Origin: Escherichia whittamii
Lineage (GTDB): Bacteria; Pseudomonadota; Gammaproteobacteria; Enterobacterales; Enterobacteriaceae
DNA length: 55,862 nt
NCBI RefSeq assembly: GCF_014836715.1
Contig: NZ_JACSQI010000019.1
Location: 1-55,862, forward strand
Direction of reading: 5' to 3'
Shown here piece after piece: positions 8,686 through 19,647 of this stretch (its first letter is position 1; each line of letters starts with the position of its first letter). The position numbers and the translations under genes are program-made. Below the pieces are notes generated by a model. It was not told where the DNA came from. It saw only the letters and a list, made by a program, of their open reading frames with translations, and searched no databases.

Positions 8686-9678
8686 TTACTTCTGCGCTGC
8701 CAGCGCCTCATTCACCCAGCCATCGAACTGCTGCTGGTGGGCTTTGATCCAGCCATCAACGTGGCCCTGAATATCGCCTTCTGAGGCTTTGCCGTCATGC
8801 ATAATGGCGTTCTGGGCGTTAATGTCTGCCACCGGTAACTGCATAATGGCAAACAGTTTGGCTGCCGCCGGGTTTTTCTCGGCCCAGGCTTTGTTGGCAA
8901 CGATATGCATGGTGCTGACCGGGAAGCCGTAATTCGCGCCATTCGGCAGTTTGGTATCGGCGTTTTTATCGCCCGGCAGTGCGGAGAACGGCACCTGCAA
9001 CCAGACGACATCTTTACCTGGCTTCAGTTCGTTACTCACCCAGTACGGCGTCCAGGTGTAGTAAAACACCGGCTTACCCTCTTTGAAACGACTGATGGTA
9101 TCAGCCATCATCGCTGCGTAGTTCCCCTGATTATGCGTCACGGTGTTGGTCAGTTCATACGCGGCAAGCTGGTGGTTGATCGCACCTTCGCAGCCCCAGC
9201 CTGGGTTACAGCCGGTTAAATCCGCTTTGCCATCGCCGTTGGTATCGAACAGTTTGGCGATATTCGGATCTTTCAGTTGCGCGATGTTGGTGATTTTGTA
9301 CTGGTCGGCAGTTTTCTTATCGATCAGGTAACCTTGTGCCGCGCCGTTAACAAATACCCCTTCGCGATAAAATTTCTTATCGCCGCCGGCAGCTTCATAC
9401 ATGTTGTCATGCAGCGGCGTCCAGTTCACGGCGGTAAAGGTCGCATCGCCAGATGCAAGCGAGGTGTAGCCAACGTTGTAATCCACTTCGCTGGGTTTAT
9501 TGACGGTATAACCTAATTTCTCCAGCGCACGGCTGACCAGCAGCGTCTGGAAGGTTTCTTCTGTGATGGTGCTCTGAACTGGATTAACAGTAATGCCTTT
9601 GCCCGGCAGATCGGCAGCAAAAGTTTGTGTAGAGATAAGCGTGGCAAACGCTGTCGCAAAAAGTACGCTATGTCGCAT
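8686..9678 (-). CDS. proX: Glycine betaine/proline betaine binding protein ProX
   Basis: 330 aa periplasmic substrate-binding protein of the ProU osmoprotectant ABC importer. The Sec signal peptide is 21 aa (ends TQTFA before ADLPGKG). Aromatic segments that make the betaine-binding Trp box are visible ([19 protein letters not shown]). An EF-hand-like stretch [19 protein letters not shown] carries the two Cys. I chose the ATG at 9678 over one 14 codons upstream because it places the signal peptide at the N-terminus and matches the known length. Last gene of proVWX, 57 bases after proW. Confidence 0.97.
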   Translation of the reverse strand: MRHSVLFATAFATLISTQTFAADLPGKGITVNPVQSTITEETFQTLLVSRALEKLGYTVNKPSEVDYNVGYTSLASGDATFTAVNWTPLHDNMYEAAGGDKKFYREGVFVNGAAQGYLIDKKTADQYKITNIAQLKDPNIAKLFDTNGDGKADLTGCNPGWGCEGAINHQLAAYELTNTVTHNQGNYAAMMADTISRFKEGKPVFYYTWTPYWVSNELKPGKDVVWLQVPFSALPGDKNADTKLPNGANYGFPVSTMHIVANKAWAEKNPAAAKLFAIMQLPVADINAQNAIMHDGKASEGDIQGHVDGWIKAHQQQFDGWVNEALAAQK

Positions 9679-9735
9679 TGTTATTCCTTTTTTTGGCAGG
9701 GTGATAATGCCCGGCGTCACCGGGCAAGTGCAGAG

Positions 9736-10800
9736 TTACTTAATGAATGGGCGGGTCAGCAGACCGACAGGGCCAGTGGTGTACCAGCGACGGTTGCCGC
9801 GACTGCGTGAGTCGCGCCCAACGGCCTGCGTCAGGCGATCGAGGATAATGGCGAGGATCACAATCCCGACTCCGCCAACGGTGGCAAGCCCCATATCCAG
9901 ACGACCGATACCGCGAAGTACCATCTGACCCAGCCCGCCGACGGCAATCATCGAGGCGATGACCACCATAGAAAGAGCCAGCATCAGCGTCTGGTTAACG
10001 CCCGCCATAATAGTTGGCATCGCCAGCGGTAACTGAACTTTGAACAGCATCTGGCGCGGGCTGGCACCGAATGAGCGCGAGGCTTCAATCAGATCTGCCG
10101 GAACCTGGTTAATCCCCAGAATGGTCAGACGGATAATCGGCGGCAGAGCAAAGATGATAGTCACCACTACGCCCGGCACGTTGCCGATACCAAACAGCAT
10201 GACGATGGGTACCAGATAGACAAACGCAGGCGTGGTCTGCATGGCATCAAGCAGCGGACGAATAATTTTCGCCGCTCGCGGACTTCTTGCCAGCCAGATC
10301 CCCAGCGGCAGTCCGATGACGATACAGAACAGCAGGGCGGTTAACACCAGCGCCAGAGTAACCATTGCCTGCGACCAGGCACCGATTGCGCCGATGGCAA
10401 TCAGCGAAATCAGCGTCGCAACGCCCATTCCTACCCCAGAAATCTGCCAGGCTATCAGGGCAAAAATGATAATCGCCACAGGCGCGGGCATACCCAGCAG
10501 CAGTTGCTGGAAACCGTTGAGGATGTAATCCACCGGAACGCGCACGCCCTGGAAGACCGGGCGAAAATGAGTCACGACCCAGTCGATCCCTTCGGTCACC
10601 CAACTGTCGAGCGGGATCAGCGTCTTATGGAACGGATCGAGAATATTAAAATGTTCGACATTTGGCGCAGGCGCACTGGTCAGCCAGTCAGCGCCACCGC
10701 CGTCAGTCGGTGCAGTTGCTGGTGTACCCCAGGCGTCTGCGGATTGTGCAGCGCTGTCCGCCGCTGGCGTGGTATCCCACGGATTATTTTGATCAGCCAT
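9736..10800 (-). CDS. proW: Glycine betaine/proline ABC permease ProW
   Basis: 354 aa inner-membrane permease of ProU. It has a long hydrophilic N-terminal extension (about 100 residues, rich in Ala/Asp/Pro) typical of enterobacterial ProW, then several helices. The EAA loop that docks on ProV is visible ([20 protein letters not shown], near residues 236-255). Its start overlaps the end of proV by 8 bases, which suggests translational coupling. Confidence 0.97.
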   Translation of the reverse strand: MADQNNPWDTTPAADSAAQSADAWGTPATAPTDGGGADWLTSAPAPNVEHFNILDPFHKTLIPLDSWVTEGIDWVVTHFRPVFQGVRVPVDYILNGFQQLLLGMPAPVAIIIFALIAWQISGVGMGVATLISLIAIGAIGAWSQAMVTLALVLTALLFCIVIGLPLGIWLARSPRAAKIIRPLLDAMQTTPAFVYLVPIVMLFGIGNVPGVVVTIIFALPPIIRLTILGINQVPADLIEASRSFGASPRQMLFKVQLPLAMPTIMAGVNQTLMLALSMVVIASMIAVGGLGQMVLRGIGRLDMGLATVGGVGIVILAIILDRLTQAVGRDSRSRGNRRWYTTGPVGLLTRPFIK

Positions 10801-11995
10801 TATTTACCCCCTCGCGATCTAAAGCTCGCAGCAGCATTCCTTTCGAAATGATGCCGACATACTGTTGGTCCTCATCGACGACTGGCACCGCACAGGGCGC
10901 CTGTCCGACATGAGAGAGCAACTCGCTAAGAGGCGTTTGCGCATCGACCGCTAACGGCGCATCAATCAGTGCTGCATCAAGACCTTGCTGCTGCGTTAAC
11001 GCGGCTTTAAGCGAATCGATAGACACTGCGCCGACAAACTTATTACCGCGTTCGATGACGTAGCCATATTCGCGATCTTCATCTTGCAATAATTTCAGTG
11101 CAGAACGCGGGCCGAAGCCTGGTGTTTTGCGAATTAAGCCGTTCGGTGAACGACGGGCAATATCTTTTGCGCTGAACACCTGGCTAATATCGACACCACG
11201 GAAGAAGGTACGGACATAATCATTCGCCGGATTATTAAGAATTTCATCCGGTGTACCGACCTGAACGACTTCACCATTTTGCATAATGGCAATTCGGTCG
11301 CCAATACGCATAGCTTCATCGAGATCGTGAGAAATAAAGACAATGGTGCGCTGATGTTTCGCCTGTAATTTTACCAGTTCATCCTGCATCTCGGTGCGAA
11401 TTAATGGGTCGAGCGCCGAGAAGGCTTCATCCATTAATAAAATATCCGGATTAATCGCTAATGCGCGGGCTAATCCTACACGTTGACGCATCCCGCCCGA
11501 GAGTTCGTCCGGGTAGCTGTGGGCGTAATTTTCCAGCCCGACCTGACGCAGTGCATCAATGGCTTTTTCCCGGCGCTCCTCGGCATTAATTCCGGCCAAT
11601 TCCATACCGAACGCGGTATTGTCCAGCACGGTCATATGCGGCATTAAGGCAAAGGACTGGAAGACCATCGCAATCTTTTTTCTGCGCACCTCGCGGAGTT
11701 CGGCGTCGGATATTTTGGCAATATCAACGCCGTCAATCAGTACTTGCCCGCGGGTGGGTTCAATCAGGCGATTGAGAAGGCGTACCATTGTGGATTTACC
11801 CGAACCGGATAATCCCATGATGACAAATATCTCGCCTTCTTCAATGGCCAGACTGGCGTCTTTTACGCCAAGCGATAGCCCAGTTTTTTCCAGAATTTGT
11901 TCTTTTGAAAGTCCTTGTTCGATATATTTGAAAGCTCGCTGTGGATGCTCGCCAAATATTTTATAAAGATTTTTAATTTCTAATTTAATTGCCAT
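10793..11995 (-). CDS. proV: Glycine betaine/proline ABC ATPase ProV
   Basis: 400 aa ATPase of the ProU importer, cytoplasmic face of the inner membrane. Walker [10 protein letters not shown] at residues 61-69, signature [15 protein letters not shown], Walker [14 protein letters not shown], switch His in FISHDLDE, then a C-terminal pair of CBS domains (about 280-395) that sense ionic strength in this family. First gene of proVWX. The 355-base region upstream and the early coding sequence are where osmotic, H-NS-dependent control acts in K-12. Confidence 0.97.
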   Translation of the reverse strand: MAIKLEIKNLYKIFGEHPQRAFKYIEQGLSKEQILEKTGLSLGVKDASLAIEEGEIFVIMGLSGSGKSTMVRLLNRLIEPTRGQVLIDGVDIAKISDAELREVRRKKIAMVFQSFALMPHMTVLDNTAFGMELAGINAEERREKAIDALRQVGLENYAHSYPDELSGGMRQRVGLARALAINPDILLMDEAFSALDPLIRTEMQDELVKLQAKHQRTIVFISHDLDEAMRIGDRIAIMQNGEVVQVGTPDEILNNPANDYVRTFFRGVDISQVFSAKDIARRSPNGLIRKTPGFGPRSALKLLQDEDREYGYVIERGNKFVGAVSIDSLKAALTQQQGLDAALIDAPLAVDAQTPLSELLSHVGQAPCAVPVVDEDQQYVGIISKGMLLRALDREGVNNG

Positions 11996-12063
11996 GCAAT
12001 AGAAGGATTCCTGTTATTTGTTTATGTCGATATATTACCCAATGGAAATAGTCACTTTTTTCT

Positions 12064-12091
12064 ACCCTAACATACTGAGAATCTGAGGCAA
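12064..12091 (-). promoter_or_regulatory. proU P2-like promoter
   Basis: TTGCCT (12086-12091) and TAGGGT (12064-12069) are 16 bases apart on the minus strand, about 70 bases before proV. This agrees with the osmotically induced sigma-70 promoter P2 of K-12 proU as I recall it. The surroundings are AT-rich, as expected for H-NS binding. The rest of 11996-12351 shows no gene. Confidence 0.6.
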
Positions 12092-12205
12092 CCCCTGATG
12101 GCAAATGTGGCATGAATATTGATGCGAGCAAATTGCCGGAATTTCCCGTGATATAAGGGCTGAGAGCAAATCGAGAAAAGTTGATATTTTTTGTTATAGA
12201 TAGCG

Positions 12206-12236
12206 AAAAAACGCCTGAATATTGTAGTTTCAGGCG
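12206..12236 (-). terminator. Terminator after nrdF
   Basis: An 8-bp stem (CGCCTGAA with TTCAGGCG) is followed on the minus strand by GTTTTTTCGC. It ends nrdHIEF transcription before the proU promoter. Confidence 0.75.
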
Positions 12237-12351
12237 AATAATGCAACAGAGCGTCAGTGTAGATCACCACAAATTATTTGCGTGATAAAAAGCCATTTGG
12301 TGGGGATTATTTCCCTGCTGTGGGTAGTGATATTTTTGAAAAATAACCTCG

Positions 12352-13320
<969 letters not shown>

Positions 13321-13372
13321 TTAGAGCCTGACTTGGCAGGTTTCGATTTTTGGCAATGTGCGCTTTGCCCCT

Positions 13373-13406
13373 GCCGGATGCGGCGTGAACGCCTTATCCG
13401 GCCTAC
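13373..13406. repeat. REP element between nrdE and nrdF
   Basis: The palindrome GCCGGATGCGGC...GCCTTATCCGGC with an imperfect GTGAAC centre is a standard REP unit. It lies within the nrdE-nrdF spacer, inside one operon. I recall the two genes being much closer in K-12. Confidence 0.9.
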
Positions 13407-13449
13407 AAAATCATGCAAATTCAATATATTGCAATTCTCTGCCAGTCTC

Positions 13450-15594
13450 TTATAGCGAGCAGGAGACGCAGCCTTCAATTTCAGTGCCTTCCAGCGCCAT
13501 CTGACGCAGGCGGATGTAATAGAGCGTTTTTATCCCTTTTCGCCAGGCGTAAATCTGCGCTTTGTTGATATCGCGAGTGGTGGCGGTATCGGGGAAAAAT
13601 AGCGTCAGCGACAGCCCTTGATCGACATGGCGGGTCGCTTCGGCGTAGGTGTCGATGATCTTTTCCGCACCAATTTCGTAAGCGTCCTGATACAGTGCCA
13701 GATTCTCATTAGTCATAAACGGGGCAGGGTAGTAAACGCGCCCTGTTTTGCCCTCTTTGCGGATCTCCACTTTCGCCACAATCGGATGAATGCTCGACGT
13801 GGCATGGTTGATGTAAGAGATAGAGCCGGTTGGTGGCACCGCCTGGAGATTCTGGTTGTAGATGCCGTAGTGCATGACATCGTCACGCAACTGCGCCCAC
13901 ATCTCACGGGTAGGTAACGTGATACCGCTACGAGCAAACAGTTCGCTAACTTTCGCCGTTTTTGGCTGCCAGTTACCTTGCAGATATTGGCTAAAATATT
14001 CACCGCTGGCATAGCGCGACTGTTTGAACCCGGCGAAGGTTTCACCGCGTTCGCGCGCCAGCAACATCGATGTACGCAGGGCGTGCCAGGTGATGGTATA
14101 GAAATAGAGATTGGTGAAATCCAGTGCTTCCGGCGAACCATAGGCGATGCCTTCTCGCGCCAGATAACCGTGTAAATTCATTTGCCCCAGACCGATGGCG
14201 TGCGAGGCGGCATTTCCGGCTGCGATGGACGGCACGCTGCGGATATGACTCATATCTGACACCGCTGTTAAACCGCGTACGGCTGTCTCTACCGTGCGGG
14301 CAAAGTCGGAGGAATCCATGGTGTGGGCAATATTCAAAGAACCTAAATTGCAGGAAATATCATGGCCTGTGCGGGCATAGTCGAGATTCTCGTCATACTC
14401 TGAGGCGCTGTTAACCTGCAAAATTTCTGAGCAGAGATTGCTCATATTTATGCGCCCGGCGATAGGGTTAGCACGGTTAACCGTGTCTTCATACATGATG
14501 TAGGGATAGCCGGACTCAAACTGGATCTCCGCCAGCCGCTGGAAGAAATCACGGGCGTTGATGTATTTTTTGCGGATGCGTTCATCGGCAACCAGTTCGT
14601 CATAGTGTTCGCTGATGGCGATATCGGCAAACGGCTTGCCATAAACTCGCTCAACGTCATAGGGCGAAAATAGTGCCATCTGTGCGTTCTCTTTCGCCAG
14701 ATGGAAAGTGACATCGGGGATCACAACGCCCAGCGACAGCGTTTTAATGCGGATTTTCTCGTCGGCATTTTCCCGCTTTGTATCGAGAAAACGCAGAATA
14801 TCGGGATGATGGGCGTGTAAATAGACTGCACCAGCCCCCTGACGAGCGCCGAGCTGATTGGCATAGGAAAAGGCGTCTTCCAGCATTTTCATCACCGGAA
14901 TCACGCCAGAAGATTGATTTTCAATACGTTTAATTGGCGCGCCCGCTTCCCGCAGATTCGACAGCAAAAATGCCACGCCGCCGCCGCGTTTCGACAGTTG
15001 CAGTGCGGAATTTACCGCCCGGCCAATCGACTCCATATTGTCCTCAATACGCAGCAGAAAACAGGAAACCAGTTCGCCTCGCTGCTGTTTACCACAGTTG
15101 AGGAATGTCGGCGTGGCAGGTTGAAAGCGTCCTGACAGCATCTCATCGGTGAGTTGTAAGGCCAGCGTTTCGTCGCCTTGTGCCAGCGTCAGCGCCACCA
15201 TCGCGACCCGATCGGCAAAATCTTCCAGATAACGCTTACCGTCGAATGTCTTCAACGTATAGCTGGTGTAAAACTTCCATGCACCGAGGAATGTCTGAAA
15301 ACGAAAATCGCTGGCGTGTGCGTGGGCAAACAACGTAATGACAAATTCGCGAGAGTAACGGTTGAGGACGCTTTCATCATAGTAACCTTCATTGACCAAC
15401 CAGTTCAGGCGCTGCTGCTGGCTACTGAAGGTCACGCTGTTCGGGCGTACATGTGTCGCCATAAATGCGTCTACTGCCTGGCGGTCTTTATCGAACTGAA
15501 TGCGACCCGCGCTATCGTAAAGGTTAAGCATCGCATTCAGGGCGTGGTAATCCATTGTTTCCTGCATCAGGCGTTCTGCGGTTGTCGTTGCCAA
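13450..15594 (-). CDS. nrdE: Ribonucleoside-diphosphate reductase 2, alpha subunit NrdE
   Basis: 714 aa catalytic subunit of class Ib ribonucleotide reductase; reduces ribonucleoside diphosphates using electrons from NrdH. Active-site Cys are visible in [26 protein letters not shown] and the C-terminal GCVSCSL; the [15 protein letters not shown] substrate loop is present. It lacks the long N-terminal ATP cone of class Ia enzymes, as expected. The start is TTG (15592-15594), overlapping nrdI by 28 bases; the protein start [19 protein letters not shown] matches K-12. Confidence 0.97.
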   Translation of the reverse strand: MATTTAERLMQETMDYHALNAMLNLYDSAGRIQFDKDRQAVDAFMATHVRPNSVTFSSQQQRLNWLVNEGYYDESVLNRYSREFVITLFAHAHASDFRFQTFLGAWKFYTSYTLKTFDGKRYLEDFADRVAMVALTLAQGDETLALQLTDEMLSGRFQPATPTFLNCGKQQRGELVSCFLLRIEDNMESIGRAVNSALQLSKRGGGVAFLLSNLREAGAPIKRIENQSSGVIPVMKMLEDAFSYANQLGARQGAGAVYLHAHHPDILRFLDTKRENADEKIRIKTLSLGVVIPDVTFHLAKENAQMALFSPYDVERVYGKPFADIAISEHYDELVADERIRKKYINARDFFQRLAEIQFESGYPYIMYEDTVNRANPIAGRINMSNLCSEILQVNSASEYDENLDYARTGHDISCNLGSLNIAHTMDSSDFARTVETAVRGLTAVSDMSHIRSVPSIAAGNAASHAIGLGQMNLHGYLAREGIAYGSPEALDFTNLYFYTITWHALRTSMLLARERGETFAGFKQSRYASGEYFSQYLQGNWQPKTAKVSELFARSGITLPTREMWAQLRDDVMHYGIYNQNLQAVPPTGSISYINHATSSIHPIVAKVEIRKEGKTGRVYYPAPFMTNENLALYQDAYEIGAEKIIDTYAEATRHVDQGLSLTLFFPDTATTRDINKAQIYAWRKGIKTLYYIRLRQMALEGTEIEGCVSCSL

Positions 15595-15977
15595 AATTCG
15601 GTTACTCCTTTACGAACGTTTTCGATATCGCTTTGCGTACCCATAAGTTCAAAGCGGTACAGCCACGGCACGCCGCATTTCTGTGCAATCACATCTCCGG
15701 CGCGACCATATGCCTCGCCAAAATTGCGATTACCCGAAGCAATAACGCCGCGAAGCAACGCCCGGTTATGTTGGTCGTTTAAAAAGCGAATCACCTGTCG
15801 TGGCACCGCGCCAGCCGTACCGCCGCCGCCGTAAGAAGGCACGATCAGGATGTAAGGCTCGTCTACCTGAATCCGTTCCCGCTCATTGAGCGGAATGCGC
15901 ACGGCGGGCAGCCCTAAACGTTCGATAAAGCGATGTGTGTTTTCGGAGCTGCTGGAGAAGTAGACGAGCTGGCTCAT
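15567..15977 (-). CDS. nrdI: Flavodoxin-like NrdI
   Basis: 136 aa FMN protein that supplies oxidant to load the dimanganese-tyrosyl cofactor of NrdF. The phosphate-binding loop is at the N-terminus ([12 protein letters not shown]), and the Gly-rich segment [13 protein letters not shown] (about 49-61) lies over the flavin. It overlaps nrdH by 4 bases and nrdE by 28, so the four genes are translationally coupled at their 5' half. Confidence 0.96.
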   Translation of the reverse strand: MSQLVYFSSSSENTHRFIERLGLPAVRIPLNERERIQVDEPYILIVPSYGGGGTAGAVPRQVIRFLNDQHNRALLRGVIASGNRNFGEAYGRAGDVIAQKCGVPWLYRFELMGTQSDIENVRKGVTEFWQRQPQNA

Positions 15978-16219
15978 GCACTGGCCGCGTGTGATGCTGG
16001 ATGCAGACGATTGATCATGTCCGGGCGGAAGCCAGACCAGCTAAGATCGCCAGCAATTACCACCGGTAACTGGCGAAAGCCCTGAGCACGCAACGCTTCT
16101 GCTGCTTCAGGAACTCGATCGACATTAATCATCTCAAAATCAAAGCCCCGGTTTTCCATTGCCCGTTTGGTGGCGTGACATTGAACGCAATCGGTACGAG
16201 TGTAAATAGTAATGCGCAT
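15974..16219 (-). CDS. nrdH: Glutaredoxin-like electron donor NrdH
   Basis: 81 aa thioredoxin-fold protein with glutaredoxin-like sequence; the redox motif is CVQC at residues 11-14, followed by [10 protein letters not shown]. It is reduced by thioredoxin reductase and donates electrons to NrdE. The conserved WSGFRPDMI segment is near the C-terminus. First gene of nrdHIEF; the regulatory region lies directly upstream. Confidence 0.96.
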   Translation of the reverse strand: MRITIYTRTDCVQCHATKRAMENRGFDFEMINVDRVPEAAEALRAQGFRQLPVVIAGDLSWSGFRPDMINRLHPASHAASA

Positions 16220-16391
16220 GATTCGTATTTCCGTTTAAAATGAAGATACGGCGCGATGATACGCGTCGGGTTGTCTCTCTGTTGATACAGTGATACTAGA
16301 TGTAGTTGAAAAAAGATTCAACCATACAAGATATGGGATTTTTAGATTGATTATGCCGCCGCTGAGTGGCTCAACGGGGTAGGGGTTTTGT
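16220..16391 (-). promoter_or_regulatory. nrdHIEF regulatory region with NrdR-box-like site
   Basis: About 170 bases upstream of nrdH without a gene. On the minus strand, CAACTACATCTAGTAT (near 16292-16308) resembles an NrdR box, and a poorer second copy, CACTGTATCAACA, follows directly. Fur control is known for this operon in K-12; I see AT-rich stretches but no clean Fur box. Exact promoter boxes not assigned. Confidence 0.45.
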
Positions 16392-16417
16392 GTTTTTTTG
16401 CCGGGCGAATACCCGGC
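16392..16417 (-). terminator. Terminator of the AhpD-like gene
   Basis: The GCCGGG/CCCGGC stem-loop is followed on the minus strand by seven T. It lies 9 bases past the stop of the 143-aa gene and insulates it from nrdH. Confidence 0.8.
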
Positions 16418-16426
16418 AACAGCAAA

Positions 16427-16858
16427 TTACATCCGCATGGAAATCGCCAGGCGGTTAAAGCAATTCATCAGTCCGATGGCAAATGTTAAGTCGCTGATTT
16501 CTGCTGCGCTGAAATGCTCAAGCAGAGGTTGATAAACGTCGTCTTCCGCATGGGTTCTGGCGATATCGGTCACCGATTCCGCCCATGCCAGCGCCGCCCG
16601 CTCGCGATCATCAAAATGATGGCTCACCCGCCAGCCTGCCAGAGCGTCCAGCTTGTGCTGTGGCACACCGGATTTGCGTAATGCTTTGCTGTGCATCTCC
16701 AGACAAAATGCGCAGCCGTTGATTTGCGAGACGCGCAAATAAACTAACTCCATCAGCGTGGTATCCAGCGCGCTATTTTCCAGTGCCGTTTTGGCCTGCA
16801 CCAGTGCGCTATACACTGCCGGACTAAGTTCGTAGTAAGGCTGACATAATGTAGTCAT
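16427..16858 (-). CDS. Carboxymuconolactone decarboxylase / AhpD-like protein
   Basis: 143 aa, cytoplasmic, all-helical AhpD/CMD family. The redox motif is clear: NGCAFCLEMHSK gives CxxC plus the His three residues on, usual for AhpD-like alkylhydroperoxidases. The preceding ELVYLRVSQI is also typical. Likely a thiol peroxidase or reductase of unknown substrate. It is divergent from a MocR-type regulator across 87 bases, which suggests that protein controls it. Not in K-12 at this place as far as I recall. Start supported by an AGGAGAAACTG ribosome site. Confidence 0.88.
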   Translation of the reverse strand: MTTLCQPYYELSPAVYSALVQAKTALENSALDTTLMELVYLRVSQINGCAFCLEMHSKALRKSGVPQHKLDALAGWRVSHHFDDRERAALAWAESVTDIARTHAEDDVYQPLLEHFSAAEISDLTFAIGLMNCFNRLAISMRM

Positions 16859-16945
16859 ACAGTTTCTCCTCTTATTAACGCCCGCAATGTAGCACTATAA
16901 TGGACTGTTAAAGAGAGCCATAAATTACCTAAAAAAGCAGACCAT
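16859..16945. promoter_or_regulatory. Divergent promoter region, AhpD-like gene / MocR regulator
   Basis: 87 bases between two divergent starts. On the minus strand TTTAAC and TACATT, 17 apart, may drive the AhpD-like gene. A MocR operator would usually be a pair of direct repeats; none is convincing by eye. Confidence 0.4.
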
Positions 16946-18280
16946 ATGCCGCGCTATCAGGATATCGCCCGTCAGTTAAAAACAGCTATTGAGCAAGGGG
17001 AACTGAAACCTGGCGCAAGGCTACCTTCGAGTCGTACCTGGTCGCAGGAACTGGGCGTCTCTCGATCCACTGTCGAAAATGCTTATGCTGAACTGGTGGC
17101 GCAGGGATGGCTGGTCAGGCGGGGGCAGGCGGGTACCTTTGTCAGTGAGCTGATACATCCGCAACAATCTGCTGTGGATGTCGTGGCTTTTGCTGGTGAA
17201 AGTCAGCAACCGTTGCCGTTTCAAATGGGATTACCCGCACTCGATCTCTTTCCGCGAGAGTTGTGGGCGCGGGTGATGGGCCGCCGTCTGCGTACTCAGA
17301 CGCGCTTTGATTTGGCGTTAGGCGATGTCTGTGGTGAGGCGGCGTTGCGCGAGGCAATTGTTGATTACTTACGCGTCTCACGCGGGATTGAATGCCAGCC
17401 AGAGCAGGTCTTTATCACTCACGGTTATGCGGCCTCAATGGCCTTAATTCTGCACGCGCTGGCGAAACCGGGAGACGGGATGTGGATGGAAGATCCCGGC
17501 TTTCCGCTGATTCGGCCTATTGTCATTCGCCACGGTGTAGAAATTTTACCTGTGCCAGTTGACGACAACGGACTGGATGTCACATGCGGAATGCAAAAAT
17601 ATCCTGATGCGCGTTTTGCTCTGATTACTCCGGCACACCAGAGCCCGCTGGGTGTGGCGCTCTCTTTAGCGCGCAGGCACCAGATGCTGGAATGGGCAGA
17701 GCGTAGTCAGGCATGGATTATTGAAGATGATTACGACAGTGAGTTTCGCTATCACGGTAAGCCGTTACCGGCGCTAAAAAGTCTTGATGCGCCGCAGCGG
17801 GTGATTTATGCCGGAACATTCAGTAAATCGCTGTTTCCGGCACTGCGCTGTGCGTGGCTGGTGGTGCCGGTGGAGCAGATTACGCAATTCCGCCAACAGG
17901 CGTCACTGGAGCCATGTGCTGTGCCTGTTCTATGGCAGAACACTCTGGCAGATTTCATTCGTGAGGGGCATTTCTGGCGGCATCTGAAGAAAATGCGTCA
18001 GCACTATGCTCAACGTCGGCAGTGGATTGAGCAGGCTCTTACGCAGCAGGGATTTCAGGTTGTGCCGCAAAAAGGCGGTATCCAGATGGTTATCAGCATG
18101 ACGGGCGATGATATTGCCCACGCGCGTAAAGCCAATGCTGCTGGCCTTGCGGTGCAGGCACTTAGCGACTGGCGTATCCGTTCAAATGGGGAAGGAGGAT
18201 TGCTTCTCTCGTTTACCAATATCGTTAGCGAAAGTATGGCGCAGCTGGTGGCACAACAATTACGCAATGCCTTAAGTTAA
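16946..18280 (+). CDS. MocR-type PLP-dependent transcriptional regulator
   Basis: 444 aa fusion of a GntR winged helix and a fold-type I aminotransferase domain (MocR/PdxR group). The DNA-binding part covers about residues 1-70 (RLPSSRTWSQELGVSRSTVE). The aminotransferase part shows GDVCGEAALREAI, ITPAHQSPLG, the IIEDDYDSEFRYHG motif (258-271) and the PLP-binding Lys in AGTFSKSLFPALR (K294). PLP probably serves as effector sensor rather than for catalysis. It faces away from the AhpD-like gene, its likely target. It ends against ygaM with a shared hairpin. Accessory relative to K-12 (recollection). Confidence 0.92.
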   Translation: MPRYQDIARQLKTAIEQGELKPGARLPSSRTWSQELGVSRSTVENAYAELVAQGWLVRRGQAGTFVSELIHPQQSAVDVVAFAGESQQPLPFQMGLPALDLFPRELWARVMGRRLRTQTRFDLALGDVCGEAALREAIVDYLRVSRGIECQPEQVFITHGYAASMALILHALAKPGDGMWMEDPGFPLIRPIVIRHGVEILPVPVDDNGLDVTCGMQKYPDARFALITPAHQSPLGVALSLARRHQMLEWAERSQAWIIEDDYDSEFRYHGKPLPALKSLDAPQRVIYAGTFSKSLFPALRCAWLVVPVEQITQFRQQASLEPCAVPVLWQNTLADFIREGHFWRHLKKMRQHYAQRRQWIEQALTQQGFQVVPQKGGIQMVISMTGDDIAHARKANAAGLAVQALSDWRIRSNGEGGLLLSFTNIVSESMAQLVAQQLRNALS

Positions 18281-18305
18281 AAACCCCGAAGTCAGGCTTC
18301 GGGGT
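18281..18305 (-). terminator. Terminator of ygaM (convergent with MocR gene)
   Basis: The stem CCCCGAAG/CTTCGGGG is followed on the minus strand by TTTTTAAC. Convergent genes end on both sides, so it may act on both, but the T-run favours ygaM. Confidence 0.7.
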
Positions 18306-18335
18306 CAAGGACGTGTATTTAGTATCATTGTTTCA

Positions 18336-18665
18336 CTACGATTTACGCATGCTTAACAGCGCGCCGATAAAAATACCTACCGCAGCAGCGGTTCCCACAC
18401 TACACCAGGGTCTTTCACGAACAAAAGAGTCAGCGCAGCCAACGGCATCGCGTGCGGCTTGCTGGACGCGAGTACGACCATGCATTCGCGCTCTGGTTTC
18501 TTTCAACAAGGCCTGAGCTTTACTACGTGCGGCTTCGGCTTCACCTTTGGCGTCGCTGCCCCAGGACTTCAATACAGATTCGAGACTGTCAGCTAATTGA
18601 TTGACATCATTCTGAATATCCTGCACGCCATCATCGACGTCGTTGCGGTTCGGTCTGTTAAACAT
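18336..18665 (-). CDS. ygaM: Ribosome/membrane-associated DUF883-family protein YgaM
   Basis: 109 aa, ElaB/YqjD/YgaM family. A long amphipathic helical region (DDGVQDIQNDVNQLADSLES, then Ala/Lys/Glu-rich) precedes one C-terminal membrane segment with the conserved RERPWCSVGTAAAVGIFIGALL. Relatives anchor stationary-phase ribosomes to the inner membrane; ygaM itself is poorly studied. I chose the ATG at 18665 for the K-12 length; another lies 4 codons upstream. Confidence 0.93.
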   Translation of the reverse strand: MFNRPNRNDVDDGVQDIQNDVNQLADSLESVLKSWGSDAKGEAEAARSKAQALLKETRARMHGRTRVQQAARDAVGCADSFVRERPWCSVGTAAAVGIFIGALLSMRKS

Positions 18666-18816
18666 ATGATCCCCCATTAGAATTCAATGTAATTTTCAGT
18701 GTAGACCATAATTTTCTTGGCAGAGATTCATTGCGGCTTTATGGACTTTTCTGAAAGCGTTGTGAATGTGCAATCAGGTAAGGTAGGCGCGCAGTAGATA
18801 ATAACGAGGATAAAAT

Positions 18817-19161
18817 ATGTATTTACGACCAGACGAGGTGGCGCGCGTACTTGAGAAAGTCGGTTTTACTGTCGATGTAGTAACCCAGAAAGCATACGGT
18901 TACCGTCGTGGGGAACATTATGTCTATGTTAACCGCGAAGCGAGAATGGGACGTACCGCACTGATAATTCATCCAACATTAAAAGAACGTAGTTCCACAC
19001 TGGCTGAACCCGCTTCCGATATTAAAACTTGCGATCATTACCAGCAATTTCCGCTCTATTTAGCGGGTGAACGTCATGAGCATTACGGTATTCCACACGG
19101 TTTCAGCTCGCGTGTTGCGCTTGAACGTTATCTACATGGATTGTTTGGCGATGCCAGTTAA
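18817..19161 (+). CDS. ygaC: Uncharacterised DUF2002 protein YgaC
   Basis: 114 aa soluble protein, start [17 protein letters not shown] with an AACGAGGA ribosome site. Function unknown; Fur-regulated in K-12 as I recall. It is divergent from ygaM and convergent with alaE, with a hairpin between. Confidence 0.92.
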   Translation: MYLRPDEVARVLEKVGFTVDVVTQKAYGYRRGEHYVYVNREARMGRTALIIHPTLKERSSTLAEPASDIKTCDHYQQFPLYLAGERHEHYGIPHGFSSRVALERYLHGLFGDAS

Positions 19162-19164
19162 AGA

Positions 19165-19187
19165 CGCGACTGGCGATGCCAGTCGCG
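19165..19187. terminator. Hairpin between convergent ygaC and alaE
   Basis: A 10-bp inverted repeat, CGCGACTGGC with GCCAGTCGCG, lies between the two stops. There is no strong T-run on either side, so bidirectional termination is only probable. Confidence 0.5.
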
Positions 19188-19197
19188 AAAAGAAGGG

Positions 19198-19647
19198 TCA
19201 GGCTTTTACCTGCTGGTAACTGCTGACTTTGAACAGGCGGCGGCAGTAGTCAAGGAAGTAGCCATAGACCGCACCCATCAACATCGAAACGACGATGTTT
19301 GAACTGACCGCAGCCATAATCTGGTGCCAACCCGCGCCCACGACGAGTAAGATTGCCATATATACCGGTGACTGGAACGTCACATAAGCCAGAATATCCG
19401 CAAGATTTTTTACCCAGCCCGACGAGCCAACTTTGCGTGCCATTCGCATAAATAGATCGCGGTACATACCGTATGGCCATGCAATTAAGATGTTCACCGG
19501 AATCGCTACCAGTCTGGAATAAAGGGACTGTTCGAAGCTCATTCCGGAGAGAAATACTTCGATAAACATGTTCACGACAGAACAGTAAACAACCATCGCG
19601 AACGTATCTGCTACTGCATGACGCAAGCGTGACTGCGGTGAGAACAT
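19198..19647 (-). CDS. alaE: L-alanine exporter AlaE
   Basis: 149 aa inner-membrane protein with four hydrophobic segments, the founder of the AlaE family; exports L-alanine and keeps its intracellular level below toxic values. [21 protein letters not shown] opens the protein. I placed the start at the ATG 19647; the upstream in-frame extension to 19752 is not conserved and contains no plausible ribosome site for it. A few residues differ from K-12 (for example MFIEVF). A long AT-rich region separates it from the divergent stpA. Confidence 0.94.
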   Translation of the reverse strand: MFSPQSRLRHAVADTFAMVVYCSVVNMFIEVFLSGMSFEQSLYSRLVAIPVNILIAWPYGMYRDLFMRMARKVGSSGWVKNLADILAYVTFQSPVYMAILLVVGAGWHQIMAAVSSNIVVSMLMGAVYGYFLDYCRRLFKVSSYQQVKA

